Notes: generated by a model from the letters alone, not told the origin. A stretch of 64,000 nucleotides of DNA from Nitrospinota bacterium (GCA_016208975.1 JACQXA010000003.1:1-64000); one strand, 5' to 3'. Positions 26,737-34,947 are shown, numbered from the stretch's first letter. Made by a program: numbers and translations.

Positions 26737-27045
26737 ATGAACGTAAATCACAAGGTTATCACCTGCTTTATCCCCATGGGGAACGGCCATGCCCTGCTGG
26801 AGGCGCTGGTGGGGGAAAAGGGGATAACCACGGTATATCTCCACCACGCCCGGGGCGCCGGGGCCAAAGGCGCGACAAGGCGCAAGGGGCTTGCCAGACT
26901 CACTGAAAAAGATGTTTTAACCGTAACGGTCCCCGAAGAGCGGGCGGAGGAGATATTCGCGTTCATTTATGAGCGCGGGCAGGTGAACCGCCCCCATGGC
27001 GGGCTTATGTTCATGCAAAGCCCCATGCTGTTCATGCCTTTTTAG
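26737..27045 (+). CDS. P-II-like regulatory protein 2
   Basis: The 102-aa P-II-like protein starts MNVNHKVITCFIPMGNGHALLEAL. It has the paired pattern of a first beta strand and helix, a Gly/Arg-rich T-loop-like segment (residues 37-53, HHARGAGAKGATRRKG) and a C-terminal Phe/Met-rich tail ending FMQSPMLFMPF. The upstream open frame extends into the previous gene; the ATG 12 bp after the preceding stop is the sensible start. Two different P-II-like paralogues in one operon suggest a heteromeric or two-signal sensor for the membrane protein. Confidence 0.82.
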   Translation: MNVNHKVITCFIPMGNGHALLEALVGEKGITTVYLHHARGAGAKGATRRKGLARLTEKDVLTVTVPEERAEEIFAFIYERGQVNRPHGGLMFMQSPMLFMPF

Positions 27046-27061
27046 GGCATGGCCGCCCGGC

Positions 27062-27170
27062 GTTTGAAAGTGCAGGGGGGATTCTTCACTTACGCTCAGA
27101 ATGACAATATAAAAGCCGTTGATAACATTGTCATCCTGAGCGAAGCGCAAGCGAAGTGAAGGATCTGTTT
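27062..27170 (+). mobile_element. Element D copy 2 (both ends truncated)
   Basis: It begins within the left terminal repeat at TTTGAAAGTGCAGG and runs to GGATCTGTTTT, where module A sequence replaces the right end. The internal inverted pair around TGACAAT / ATTGTCA is intact. It lies 17 bp after the second P-II-like gene. Confidence 0.85.
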
Positions 27171-27359
27171 TAAAAGCTTCCCCGTGGCCGCCTATTAAAA
27201 GCTTCCCCGTGGCCGCCTATTAAAAGCTTCCCCGTGGTCGCCAGACCACGGTTCCTGTGCGGAGTGGAGAAGACCGGGGTCAGGCGACCCCGGTGAAGCA
27301 TAGAAGGCGACCTATTTCCCATGCTTCCCCGTGGTCGCTGACCACGGATTCTTCAACCA
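27171..27359 (+). repeat. Module A tandem array and A-linker-A' unit
   Basis: Three cores at about 27176, 27201 and 27226 have a strict 25-bp period with the same TATTAAAA linker. The third opens an A-linker-A' composite ending at 27299 (CCGGGGTC/GACCCCGG arms on the inverted unit). A further unit at about 27324-27350 has a GCTGAC loop. Confidence 0.88.
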
Positions 27360-27540
27360 GGTAGTGTCTCAGTTTGAAAGTACAGGGGAGATTCTTCACT
27401 TACGCTCAGAATGACAATATAAACGCCGTTGATAACATCGTCATCCTGAGCGAAGCGCAGGCGAAGTGAAGGATCTGTTTTAAAAGCTTCCCCGTGGCCG
27501 CCTATTAAAAGCTTCCCCGTGGTCGCCCGACCACGGTTCC
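27360..27540 (+). mobile_element. Element D copy 3 with module A tail
   Basis: D copy 3 spans 27360-27480 with an intact left terminal repeat. Its right end is fused to TTAAAAGCTTCCCCG at the same point as copy 2, followed by two A cores to 27540. The shared junction shows that a D-A block was duplicated in tandem here. The 539-bp gap 27046-27584 contains nothing else except a TTGACA at 27551-27556. Confidence 0.85.
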
Positions 27541-27584
27541 TGATATTGGCTTGACATTAAAATCGCGCCTGCCGATGATATTGT

Positions 27585-27899
27585 ATGCTGTCTAAATTTC
27601 GCTTTGGCGGATCCACCCTCAGGCGGGTTGGCAATGGCTTCCTGATCGCCTCTGTGCTTGTGCTGGCGCAATTCATGTTGCTGGCCGGGGAATCCGCCCA
27701 TCATCACGACGATCCCCATGGCGGCGCCGAATGCGGCCTGTGCCTTGCTCTCCATAACGCCGGGACGGGGATAGCCGTTCCGCCTTTCGCCCTTTTTTCC
27801 AGCCATATGACGGTGGCGATAGCCTTTTCCCCGGACATTGTATTACCTGCCCCCCAGTATTACGGCGCCATCCCGGCAAGGTCGCCCCCGCTTTATTAA
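27585..27899 (+). CDS. Small membrane protein with metal-binding-like His/Cys motif
   Basis: The 104-aa protein has one N-terminal hydrophobic helix (about residues 17-34) then an HHHDD cluster (39-43) and a CGLC motif (50-53), a combination suited to binding Zn2+ or Cu+. A second hydrophobic stretch follows at about 63-85. It resembles small DUF2946-type proteins found next to metal transport genes, but I cannot confirm the family. It is upstream of a metal-type ABC cluster. A TTGACA lies 28-34 bp upstream of the ATG, so the transcript leader would be very short. Confidence 0.6.
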   Translation: MLSKFRFGGSTLRRVGNGFLIASVLVLAQFMLLAGESAHHHDDPHGGAECGLCLALHNAGTGIAVPPFALFSSHMTVAIAFSPDIVLPAPQYYGAIPARSPPLY

Positions 27900-27995
27900 T
27901 TTGACTCCATTTTTTCGGAACCGCCGTTTGGCGTTTCTGTTTCAAAGGACAATTTCCGCTCGCGCCCAAAGCGCGCTGGCAAATTAGGGGTATCC

Positions 27996-28625
27996 ATGCT
28001 TGGCATCGAAAATTTGCGGGCCGGGTTCGGCGGCAAAACCGTTCTGGATATTAAGGAATGGCGGGTAAACCAGGGGGAGCATTGGGCGGTCCTGGGCCCG
28101 TCCGGGTGCGGTAAAACCACTCTATTGAACATAGTGGCAGGGCTGTTGGCGCCCAGTTCCGGCAGGGTGATAGTGGCCGGGGAAGACATCACCGCCATGC
28201 CCCAACCGGCCAAAGACAGGTTCCGGGGGGCCAACATAGGCGTCATGTTCCAGCGGTTCCACCTGGTGGAGGCCATGACGGTATCGGAGAACCTTTTGCT
28301 GGCGCAGTACATGGCGGGAGTGAAACAGGACCGGGCCAGGGTGGCCGAAACTTTGGCGGATCTGAACATTTCAGACAAGGCGGGGTCGCGCCCGTCCCGC
28401 TTAAGTTCCGGCCAGGCGCAACGGGCGGCGGTGGCCCGCGCCGTGGTGAACAGACCGAAAGTGATTTTGGCGGACGAGCCAACCTCCAGCCTGGACGACG
28501 GGCATTGCCAGTCCACCGTGGGCCTGCTGGAGTCGGTGGCCAGGGAATTCAACGCCACTCTTGTCATCGTCACCCACGACGGCAGGATAAAGCCCAGGTT
28601 CACAAACCGGCTGGAGCTTGAGTGA
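27996..28625 (+). CDS. ABC transporter ATP-binding protein (LolD/MacB type)
   Basis: The 209-aa ATPase has Walker A GPSGCGKTT, a Q-loop region, signature LSSGQAQRAAVARA, Walker B VILADEPTSSLD and the switch His in VIVTHDG. The shape matches ATPases that pair with FtsX/LolC-type permeases. Its stop overlaps the permease start, so the two form a complex. The context of a His-rich permease, a small His/Cys protein and DUF3299 resembles zinc-related clusters such as ZrgABCDE of Vibrio (from memory). A role in metal handling is inference. Confidence 0.92.
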   Translation: MLGIENLRAGFGGKTVLDIKEWRVNQGEHWAVLGPSGCGKTTLLNIVAGLLAPSSGRVIVAGEDITAMPQPAKDRFRGANIGVMFQRFHLVEAMTVSENLLLAQYMAGVKQDRARVAETLADLNISDKAGSRPSRLSSGQAQRAAVARAVVNRPKVILADEPTSSLDDGHCQSTVGLLESVAREFNATLVIVTHDGRIKPRFTNRLELE

Positions 28626-28630
28626 ACGCC

Positions 28631-29860
28631 ATGAATCTAATCAAAATCAGCCTTATATATATACGGCGGCAGTCGTTGAATACCCTGCTCAACGCCTTGC
28701 TGATGGCCTTGGGCGTGGGCGGCGTGGTGGCGCTGGTGGTGGTCATGGACCAGGTGGAGGGCAAGCTCCAGAAAGACGCCGCGGGCATAGACCTGGTGGC
28801 GGGCGCCAAAGGGAGCCCGGCCCAGCTGATCATGTCCGCCATTTTCCATATAGACGCGCCCACCGGCAACATATCCGCCGCGGATGCGGAGAGCATATCT
28901 AAAAACCGGTTTGTCAAAAAAGCCATTCCCCTGGCCCTTGGCGATAGCGCCCAGGGTTTCCGCATAATCGGGACCACTGCGGAATATCCGGCCCATTACG
29001 GCGCGAATGTTGCCCAGGGGAAGTTATGGGCGGCGCCCATGGAGGCTGTTATTGGCGCCAGCGTCGCTAAAACCACAGGATTAAGGCCAGGCGCCAGTTT
29101 TACAGGCTCCCACGGATTGACTGCAGGCGGTGAGGAGCATCACGACAATCCCTATAAGGTTACGGGTGTTCTTTCCCCCACGGATTCGGCGCTGGACAAC
29201 CTCATCCTCACTTCCGTGGAGAGCGTCTGGAAAGTTCATGAAGCGCATGGCCACCACGAGGAAGAGGCTGGCGATCACCATGAAGCGGAGCATGACCATG
29301 ATGAAGAAGGCGGTGAGATCACTGCCCTGCTGATCCAATACTCCACCCCCATGGCCGCCGCTTCGTTCCCCCGTTACGTCAACAGCATAAGCTCATTGCA
29401 GGCCGCCTCGCCCGCCTTTGAGACCGCCCGCATAATGACGGCGCTGGGCGCAGGGGTTCAGGTTATGAAAGGTTTCTCGTTCGCATTGATATTCTCCGCG
29501 GGGCTGGGGGTTTTCATCGCCCTGTACAACGCCATGAAAGAGCGTAAATACGACCTGGCCATCATGCGGGCGCTGGGCGCGTCACGGCGAAAACTTTTCC
29601 TGCACGTGATCTGCGAAGGGTTTATTTTGACCACCATTGGCGTGGTTGCTGGAATCGTGGCGGGCCATCTGGCGGTGGCGTTCCTTGGCGCATGGCTGGG
29701 CGAAACCAGGCAAATGGCCATAAGCTGGGCCTATTGGTCGCCAAAGGAGTTTTACCTCGTTCCAGTGGCTTTTGTGGTGGGTTTTAGCGCGTCGCTGATT
29801 CCCGCCATCCAGGCATATTCCACTGATGTAGCCAACACGTTGACCGATGGAGGGAAATGA
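28631..29860 (+). CDS. FtsX/MacB-type ABC permease with His-rich periplasmic insertion
   Basis: The permease of about 409 aa has one N-terminal transmembrane helix (about residues 18-40), a large periplasmic domain and three C-terminal helices (about 275-300, 330-355 and 375-400), the FtsX layout. The periplasmic domain contains a striking His/Glu/Asp-rich loop at about residues 202-227 (pattern HEAHGHHEEEAGDHHEAEHD). That strongly suggests Zn2+ or a similar ion. The in-frame GTG at 28622 overlaps the ATPase stop; the ATG at 28631 is the likelier start. Confidence 0.9.
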   Translation: MNLIKISLIYIRRQSLNTLLNALLMALGVGGVVALVVVMDQVEGKLQKDAAGIDLVAGAKGSPAQLIMSAIFHIDAPTGNISAADAESISKNRFVKKAIPLALGDSAQGFRIIGTTAEYPAHYGANVAQGKLWAAPMEAVIGASVAKTTGLRPGASFTGSHGLTAGGEEHHDNPYKVTGVLSPTDSALDNLILTSVESVWKVHEAHGHHEEEAGDHHEAEHDHDEEGGEITALLIQYSTPMAAASFPRYVNSISSLQAASPAFETARIMTALGAGVQVMKGFSFALIFSAGLGVFIALYNAMKERKYDLAIMRALGASRRKLFLHVICEGFILTTIGVVAGIVAGHLAVAFLGAWLGETRQMAISWAYWSPKEFYLVPVAFVVGFSASLIPAIQAYSTDVANTLTDGGK

Positions 29861-29861
29861 A

Positions 29862-30353
29862 ATGAACTATTCTAGATGGCTCATCATCGTTTTCGTTCTG
29901 TCGCCTGTGGCGCTCGTCGCATGGGTCATGACTAAAAACGTTTCCGGGTTTCAAGCCGCAAAGCCGGTTACTGCAAGCCAAAAAGCGGCGGACGGGTTAA
30001 TCGCCATAGACTGGGACATTCTGGGTCTGGTTAAACCAAACCAGCTGTCACCGGAAATGAGCGAAGAGTTCGACCCAAGGATAAAAGCGCTGGATGGGAA
30101 AAAGGTGAAGTTGACAGGGTTTATGTTGCCCTCCAGCGCTTCCAGGGAGCAAACGCTTTTCCTTATCTCCCGCAATTCCTCCACATGCTTTTTCTGCCTG
30201 CCCGGCGGCCCGGAAAGCCTTGTGATGGTCCATGCGGTAAAACCGGTGACGTATGTTTATGACCCTGTCACGGTGACCGGGAGATTCAAACTGCCAGCCA
30301 AACCGGGGGACGATATTTTTTATGAAATGGAAGATGCCGTGGGGGTGAAATAG
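29862..30353 (+). CDS. DUF3299-type exported protein of the metal ABC cluster
   Basis: The protein of about 163 aa has an N-terminal membrane anchor or signal (about residues 6-24). Its domain has the family-typical sequence KKVKLTGFMLPSS and the C-x2-C motif CFFCLPGGPE (C109, C112), then YDPVTVTGRFKL. DUF3299 proteins are periplasmic and co-occur with this kind of ABC cluster; the Cys pair may bind metal or form a disulfide. GGAGGG at 29850-29855 favours the ATG at 29862 over one at 29847. A decayed duplicate of its central part lies 300 bp downstream. Confidence 0.85.
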   Translation: MNYSRWLIIVFVLSPVALVAWVMTKNVSGFQAAKPVTASQKAADGLIAIDWDILGLVKPNQLSPEMSEEFDPRIKALDGKKVKLTGFMLPSSASREQTLFLISRNSSTCFFCLPGGPESLVMVHAVKPVTYVYDPVTVTGRFKLPAKPGDDIFYEMEDAVGVK

Positions 30354-30395
30354 ACGCAGACGCAATCACCCTCGCCTTCCGGAGCGCCACGCTTT

Positions 30396-30665
30396 TTGGC
30401 TTCCCCATGGCCGCCCGACCATGGATTACCAGGGACGGAATTTAGGACCGGGGTGAGCAAGGGGGAAGCGTATCGTTATGGCGCCGTACCGCAACCGCAG
30501 GAACCGCCCCGGCGTAAGGCTTCGCCTTCTATGCTTCACCGGGGTCGCTGACCCCGGTCTTCTCCACTCCGCATAGGAATCCGAGGTCGGGCGACCTCGG
30601 GGAAGCGGTTAAACGGCGACCTCGGGGAAGCGGTTAAACGGCGACCCCGGTGAAGCGGTTAAAAA
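30396..30665 (-). repeat. Module A array in reverse orientation
   Basis: This is the only A'-linker-A composite in the window running on the minus strand (30533-30606, with TTCTCCACTCCGCATAGGAA as linker). It is followed by three inverted cores at a 25-bp period sharing a GGTTAAACG/GGTTAAA linker. A degenerate unit with CATGGCC arms lies at about 30398-30425. Stem arms occur as CCGGGGTC, CGAGGTC and CATGG variants. Confidence 0.85.
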
Positions 30666-30748
30666 GCGCTGAAGGGGAAAAAGGCGAAGTTCACCTGGTT
30701 TAGGTTGCCCTCCAGCGCATCGGGGGAACAAACGTTTTTTCATCCTCC
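30666..30748 (+). pseudogene. Decayed fragment of the DUF3299 gene
   Basis: Its conceptual translation ALKGKKAKFTWFRLPSSASG parallels ALDGKKVKLTGFMLPSSASR of the intact gene at 29862-30353. About 12 mismatches occur in the first 70 aligned bases, and similarity stops on both sides. There is no start codon or continued frame. The fragment abuts the repeat array, so a duplication followed by loss at repeats is likely. Bases 30749-30878 hold only AT-rich sequence with a TATACT at 30786-30791. Confidence 0.85.
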
Positions 30749-30878
30749 CCTATACCCCGAATCCAGTCCAATAAATTATATTAAATATACTGTTGATTAG
30801 TATCTCACCTCCGCGTTATCATTCGCCCAAACAGCGGGCTAAACCGCCTCGCCAGCGGAAGTTTTAAGGGGATAGGCA

Positions 30879-32261
30879 ATGAGAAGTAATATTTTTAAGC
30901 CTTGCGCCACTATACTGGCGGCCGTTCTTTCCCTTGCGCTGGTCTCTTGCGGGCAGGGTGGGCAGGACAAAGAAAGCTCCGGCCAGCCGGGCCAGTCTAA
31001 AACCCTCAACATGTCTTTAAACTTCCCCTCCGGTTACAGCTATAACCGGGACACTCATGAACTTGTTACCGGTAGCTCTCCGGTGAACGCCCTTTCGCTG
31101 GCGCCATATATCACCCAGGTGGCCCTTTCCATATCCGGCCCGAACATAGAAACCATCGTGTTAAGCGTTCCGCTGGACACATTGACGGTCACGGTATATC
31201 TGCCCGATGGCGAATACACCTTCTACGTGGTGGTGTTCACCAACCTGGGGCTGACCTTTACGGACTCGCAGACCGGCGTTGTGGGGGCGGGCCTGGCGCT
31301 GGACCTGAATTTCAACCTGGAGGTTAACGCGCCCCCGGTGATAGACGGCATCTCGGTGGGAACATCCGTCACGCCGAAAAGAACGCCGGTGTCCATAACC
31401 GTGAACGCCTCCGACCCGGACGGTGACGCTCTCTCATACTCGTTCAGCGGCGGCGGAAGCGTAAGCGGCTCCGCTCCCAATTTCAGCTGGTCGGCGGACC
31501 ATTCGGGCAATTACACCATAACCGTCACCGTGGACGACGGCCACGGCGCCGCGTCCATCGCAAGTTTCGGCATAACCGTCACTAACCAGGCGCCGGTCAT
31601 AAACAGCGTTTCCGCGGACAACACCGAGCCGACCACCGCCGAAACCGTTGGATTATCATGTTCCGCCTCCGATCCTGATGGAGACTCCATCACATACACA
31701 TGGTCCGACGGCGCCGGGTGGAGCGCCAGCGGCTCTTCTGTCAGCTACAGCCCCACAACCGCCGGTTCCGTAACCGTTACATGCACAGCCAGCGACGGTG
31801 ACGGCGGAACGGATACGGGCTCGGTCACGCTGAATGTGACCAACGCCAACAACTCGCCAGCCATATCCTTTGTGGACGTGTTCGAGCTGGACGCGCTGGA
31901 CGACTGGCTTTCGCATAACGGGGTTATCGTTAATAACCTTGGGTGTTTTGACAACACATTCCAGTTCGAGTGTTTCGCCAGCGATCCGGACGGGGACGGC
32001 ATCACATATACCTGGTCGGTCTCTGTCATTTATTGGTTGAACGGCGCCAACTCGGATTCCACCACTTTGTCCGGCCATTACAATCCGTTCCCCCAAGGCG
32101 CCGTTCTGAACAGCAACGCTATTGTATGGGATGTATGGAATAACTGGCTGGGCGTGCTGGACGGCGCGTTCCTGACTCAACTATCGGTAACCTGCACAGC
32201 CACAGACGGTAAAGGTGGTAGCGCTAGCAAGACCGTGACCTTTACGGGAGGCGGTTGTTAA
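30879..32261 (+). CDS. Lipoprotein with tandem Ig-like (PKD/cadherin-type) domains
   Basis: The 460-aa protein has a lipoprotein signal peptide with lipobox LVSC (Cys24). A beta-rich N-terminal domain (about 40-155) follows, then three Ig-like repeats, each starting near a NxxPxI strand and carrying the SDPDGDxxxYxxS motif (about residues 178-192, 265-278 and 369-382). Such DPDGD loops bind Ca2+ in PKD/cadherin-like modules used for cell-surface adhesion. It is the first of three closely packed genes (6-bp gap to FecR). Function as a surface adhesin or matrix component is inference. Confidence 0.85.
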   Translation: MRSNIFKPCATILAAVLSLALVSCGQGGQDKESSGQPGQSKTLNMSLNFPSGYSYNRDTHELVTGSSPVNALSLAPYITQVALSISGPNIETIVLSVPLDTLTVTVYLPDGEYTFYVVVFTNLGLTFTDSQTGVVGAGLALDLNFNLEVNAPPVIDGISVGTSVTPKRTPVSITVNASDPDGDALSYSFSGGGSVSGSAPNFSWSADHSGNYTITVTVDDGHGAASIASFGITVTNQAPVINSVSADNTEPTTAETVGLSCSASDPDGDSITYTWSDGAGWSASGSSVSYSPTTAGSVTVTCTASDGDGGTDTGSVTLNVTNANNSPAISFVDVFELDALDDWLSHNGVIVNNLGCFDNTFQFECFASDPDGDGITYTWSVSVIYWLNGANSDSTTLSGHYNPFPQGAVLNSNAIVWDVWNNWLGVLDGAFLTQLSVTCTATDGKGGSASKTVTFTGGGC

Positions 32262-32267
32262 AAAATA

Positions 32268-33131
32268 ATGAGAGCGTTAAACCTTATTCTGGTGGTTTTC
32301 ATCCTTTTGGCGGCGCCCGCCATGGCCGACACTCCCATAGGCGCCAAGGCTGTTTATGTGCGGGGCGACGTGAGCGTTACCGCCAAAGCGGATGGCAAAA
32401 CATACAAGGTGGATAAAGGCGCCACTTTCGCCGCTGGAGACAGGCTTGTTACCTCCGCCAATGGCGTGGTGGAGGTGCAGTTCGACACCGGCAACCTGAT
32501 ACGGCTGGACAAGGGGAGCGACCTGGTAATAAAAAACCTGCATCGCAACGAGCGGGGCTCCACCTTCTCCATATTCGGCCTCACGCTGGGCCGGGTGAAA
32601 TCCGCCGTCAGCAAGCTGGCCAGTTCCGAGTCCAAGTTCGAATACCACACCAAGGCGGCCATAGCCGGGGTGGCGGGCACGCCGGACTGGGTTGTGGAAG
32701 TGATTGGAGACACCACCAATGTGGACCTGCTGGGCGAGGAAGGCGAGCCGGGCCAGGTGTACGTGCTGGGTGGAGATAAAAAGGTTTTCCTGTCGGCCCA
32801 GTTCCGCACAACCATCACCTACGGCCTGCCCCCGGTGGATCCTTTCAAAATAGACCCCAACCGCCTGCAGATACTTCGGATGGACATACCGTTCCAGAGC
32901 CGGATAGAAAGCCCCCACCTGGTAACCACCATGGCGGAGCAGATAGTGGTGGACAATATCCGGCGCAGGATTTCCATCCCACCCGTGGTAACCCCCGATA
33001 ACTCCAGATCCCTCGAAGAGCTGGAGCGGCATTACGATGTCGGCGGCACGGGCGGCGGGTCGCAGGGCGGCGGTGGTGGGCAGGCCGCGCCAGGGTTGAA
33101 CCCGGTAACCATAAGGATAAACATAAATTGA
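32268..33131 (+). CDS. FecR-domain exported protein
   Basis: The 287-aa protein has a cleavable signal peptide (residues 1-20, ending AMA) and a FecR domain (about 25-175; GAKAVYVRGDVSV, GDRLVTSANGVVEVQF, TKAAIAGVAGTPDWVVEV). The C-terminus is a Gly/Gln-rich tail. There is no transmembrane helix and no adjacent ECF sigma factor, so it is not a classical FecR anti-sigma regulator. Free periplasmic FecR domains are thought to bind ligands or glycans. It overlaps the next gene by 4 bp. Confidence 0.88.
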   Translation: MRALNLILVVFILLAAPAMADTPIGAKAVYVRGDVSVTAKADGKTYKVDKGATFAAGDRLVTSANGVVEVQFDTGNLIRLDKGSDLVIKNLHRNERGSTFSIFGLTLGRVKSAVSKLASSESKFEYHTKAAIAGVAGTPDWVVEVIGDTTNVDLLGEEGEPGQVYVLGGDKKVFLSAQFRTTITYGLPPVDPFKIDPNRLQILRMDIPFQSRIESPHLVTTMAEQIVVDNIRRRISIPPVVTPDNSRSLEELERHYDVGGTGGGSQGGGGGQAAPGLNPVTIRININ

Positions 33132-34306
33132 GCTCAAGCCGCGCCATTCTCACCGCCCTTACGCTCTCCACCGCCATGTTCCTCCAACCGGCCCACGCCC
33201 AGGAGGGTAGTGAGAACGTTAAACCGTGGCTTGTCTCCATATTCGCAAACTACGGCCACTGGGGCTCCGGAGACACAGGCGGGGACGGGTCTCAGTCTTT
33301 AGCCTATACCCAAGTCGCTTACGATACGCAGAAATGGGGCGTATATCTTACCGGCACTTATGTGAACACCTCATACAAGCCCAGCGACACTTTTGCGGAC
33401 AGGCTTAATATAAACTCACTTACAGACACCGCTATAGCCACCTATTACTCCATGAAATTGGCGGACGTCTCGTTGCGGGCCGGGCTGGATTTCACGTTGC
33501 CCACCGGTAAACACGCCTATTCCACCAGCGAGCTTGCCAAAGTGATAGTGGAAGACATCAGCCAGGACCTGATGCTGGTGAACTCGTATGGCGCGGGATT
33601 CAACATGACGCCCCATTTCATGGCGTCGTGGCAGTCTTCCTGGGGCGCGGCGGGTATCGGCGCGCGGTACACTTTCGCCGGGGAGTTCGACCCCACCACC
33701 GGAGCCGAAAATGACAACTTCAAACCGGGCGACCGGTTTTTCGCCGTGGCCACCGGCATGGTTAACATCACCGAGAATAAGGATTTCGCGCTTCTCACCG
33801 CCACATATACCAAGGCCGCCAACGACAGGCAGGGCGGGCAGGACATTTTCCATTCCGGCGACCTGTTGGGCCTGGAGGGGCGCTACATAAGGCGATGGGC
33901 CGAGAATTGGGAAAGCTCCCTGGGCCTTATAGCCCGGTGGCAGGGTAAAAATGAATCCATCGGGGAGAACGGCGCCCTGGGCCCTGAAACGGGGAACGCC
34001 AATGGCAACTCGGTGGAGCTATTCTTCAACAACGTTTACATTTATTCCGACGAACTGACTCTGACAGGGGTTGTGGGCCTGCGGAACGTGTCGGCCAACG
34101 GATACGCCGAGGGGGACGCTTTATACGACGCCGGGCGGCTGAAGATGTATCTGGAGCCAGGCATCGGCTGGCGGCTCACCCCTTCCCTCTGGCTCAGCGG
34201 CAAGCTACGATACGCCCGCCTTATGGATAAAAAAGACGCCTTCTCCCCCCGGGACGCCACGTATAACATTTATAATCTGGACATGGGGCTGGTTCATACT
34301 TTCTAA
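33128..34306 (+). CDS. Outer-membrane beta-barrel candidate
   Basis: The 392-aa protein starts with a signal peptide (ending PAHAQ). Alternating amphipathic strands fill the rest, and it ends in Phe (GLVHTF), the recognition signature for BAM-assembled barrels. I do not recognise the family; it resembles uncharacterised outer-membrane transport proteins. The TTG start overlapping the FecR stop was chosen because the next ATG would remove the signal peptide. Together with the Ig lipoprotein and FecR protein it may form a surface secretion or adhesion unit. Confidence 0.75.
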   Translation: MSSSRAILTALTLSTAMFLQPAHAQEGSENVKPWLVSIFANYGHWGSGDTGGDGSQSLAYTQVAYDTQKWGVYLTGTYVNTSYKPSDTFADRLNINSLTDTAIATYYSMKLADVSLRAGLDFTLPTGKHAYSTSELAKVIVEDISQDLMLVNSYGAGFNMTPHFMASWQSSWGAAGIGARYTFAGEFDPTTGAENDNFKPGDRFFAVATGMVNITENKDFALLTATYTKAANDRQGGQDIFHSGDLLGLEGRYIRRWAENWESSLGLIARWQGKNESIGENGALGPETGNANGNSVELFFNNVYIYSDELTLTGVVGLRNVSANGYAEGDALYDAGRLKMYLEPGIGWRLTPSLWLSGKLRYARLMDKKDAFSPRDATYNIYNLDMGLVHTF

Positions 34307-34323
34307 CGCCGGGTAGAGGTGGC

Positions 34324-34490
34324 TGATGTCATCCTGAGCGAAGCGAAGGACGGGGCGAATGTCATCCTGAGCGAAGCGAAGGACGGGGCGAATGTCATCC
34401 TGAGCGAAGCGCTGGACGAGACGGATGTCATCCTGAGCGAAGCGCTGGACGAGACGGATGTCATCCTGAGCGAAGCGAAGGATCTCCCAT
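34324..34490 (+). repeat. Five-copy 33-bp tandem repeat
   Basis: Copies begin (GTCATCCTGAGCG) at 34328, 34361, 34394, 34427 and 34460 with an exact 33-bp period. Copies 1-2 and copies 3-4 form sub-pairs differing in GAAGGACGGGGC versus GCTGGACGAGAC. The unit is the same TGTCATCCTGAGCGAAGCG core found inside element D. Confidence 0.92.
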
Positions 34491-34499
34491 CTTCGATAA

Positions 34500-34650
34500 T
34501 ATAGAAGAGATTCTTCGGCTCTGCCTCAGAATGACAACGGCTCTACCCCTCAATGACAGCGGCCAGGCGCCACAATGACAACATAGAAACCGTTGATTAC
34601 ATTGTCATCCTGAGCGAAGCGAAGGATCTACCCATTAATTGGAATTCATA
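34500..34650 (+). repeat. Diverged element D-like remnant
   Basis: The stretch contains GAGATTCTTCGGCTCTGCCTCAGAATGACAA, then ACATAGAAACCGTTGAT and ATTGTCATCCTGAGCGAAG. This follows the D order but lacks terminal repeats. The remaining gap to rho (34651-34947) is unique leader sequence. Confidence 0.65.
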
Positions 34651-34671
34651 CTGGCGCACTATCGTTTTTTC

Positions 34672-34699
34672 TTTACCTAATCTCATTTCCTGATATACT
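34672..34699 (+). promoter_or_regulatory. Candidate rho promoter
   Basis: TTTACC (34672-34677) and TATACT (34694-34699) are 16 bp apart, giving a leader of about 240 bases before rho. A long leader would fit the autoregulation known for rho genes, but no rut-like or hairpin structure was identified. Confidence 0.35.
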
Positions 34700-34947
34700 T
34701 CTTTAACGGATCATTTCCGGTCCGGCTCGGAGAGTTTTATATTAACCCGGCGGGATAGCTGGCGGCTCTGAAAGAATCACCCTTAAATTAATCAGCGCCA
34801 CGTCATTCTAGACAACAGCGCCAGGCGAAAGGCTAAAAAAAACCTGCGCCCTCTTCCGATTTAACCCGGAGCAGTAACCACCAGGGATTATTAACCGCGC
34901 CGCGGTTTTAGGCGCATTGCATCGTAAAGGCTTGTAAAAAAGGATAT

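Noticed and set aside
27171-27540. Possible CRISPR array
   Set aside because: Repeats are direct but linkers within an array are identical and only 7-9 bp, with no cas genes; these are palindromic intergenic repeats.
34319-34504. 61-aa frame with repeated DVILSEAKD peptide
   Set aside because: The peptide is the translation of the TGTCATCCTGAGCGAAGG intergenic repeat; there is no Shine-Dalgarno and the same core is non-coding in other copies.
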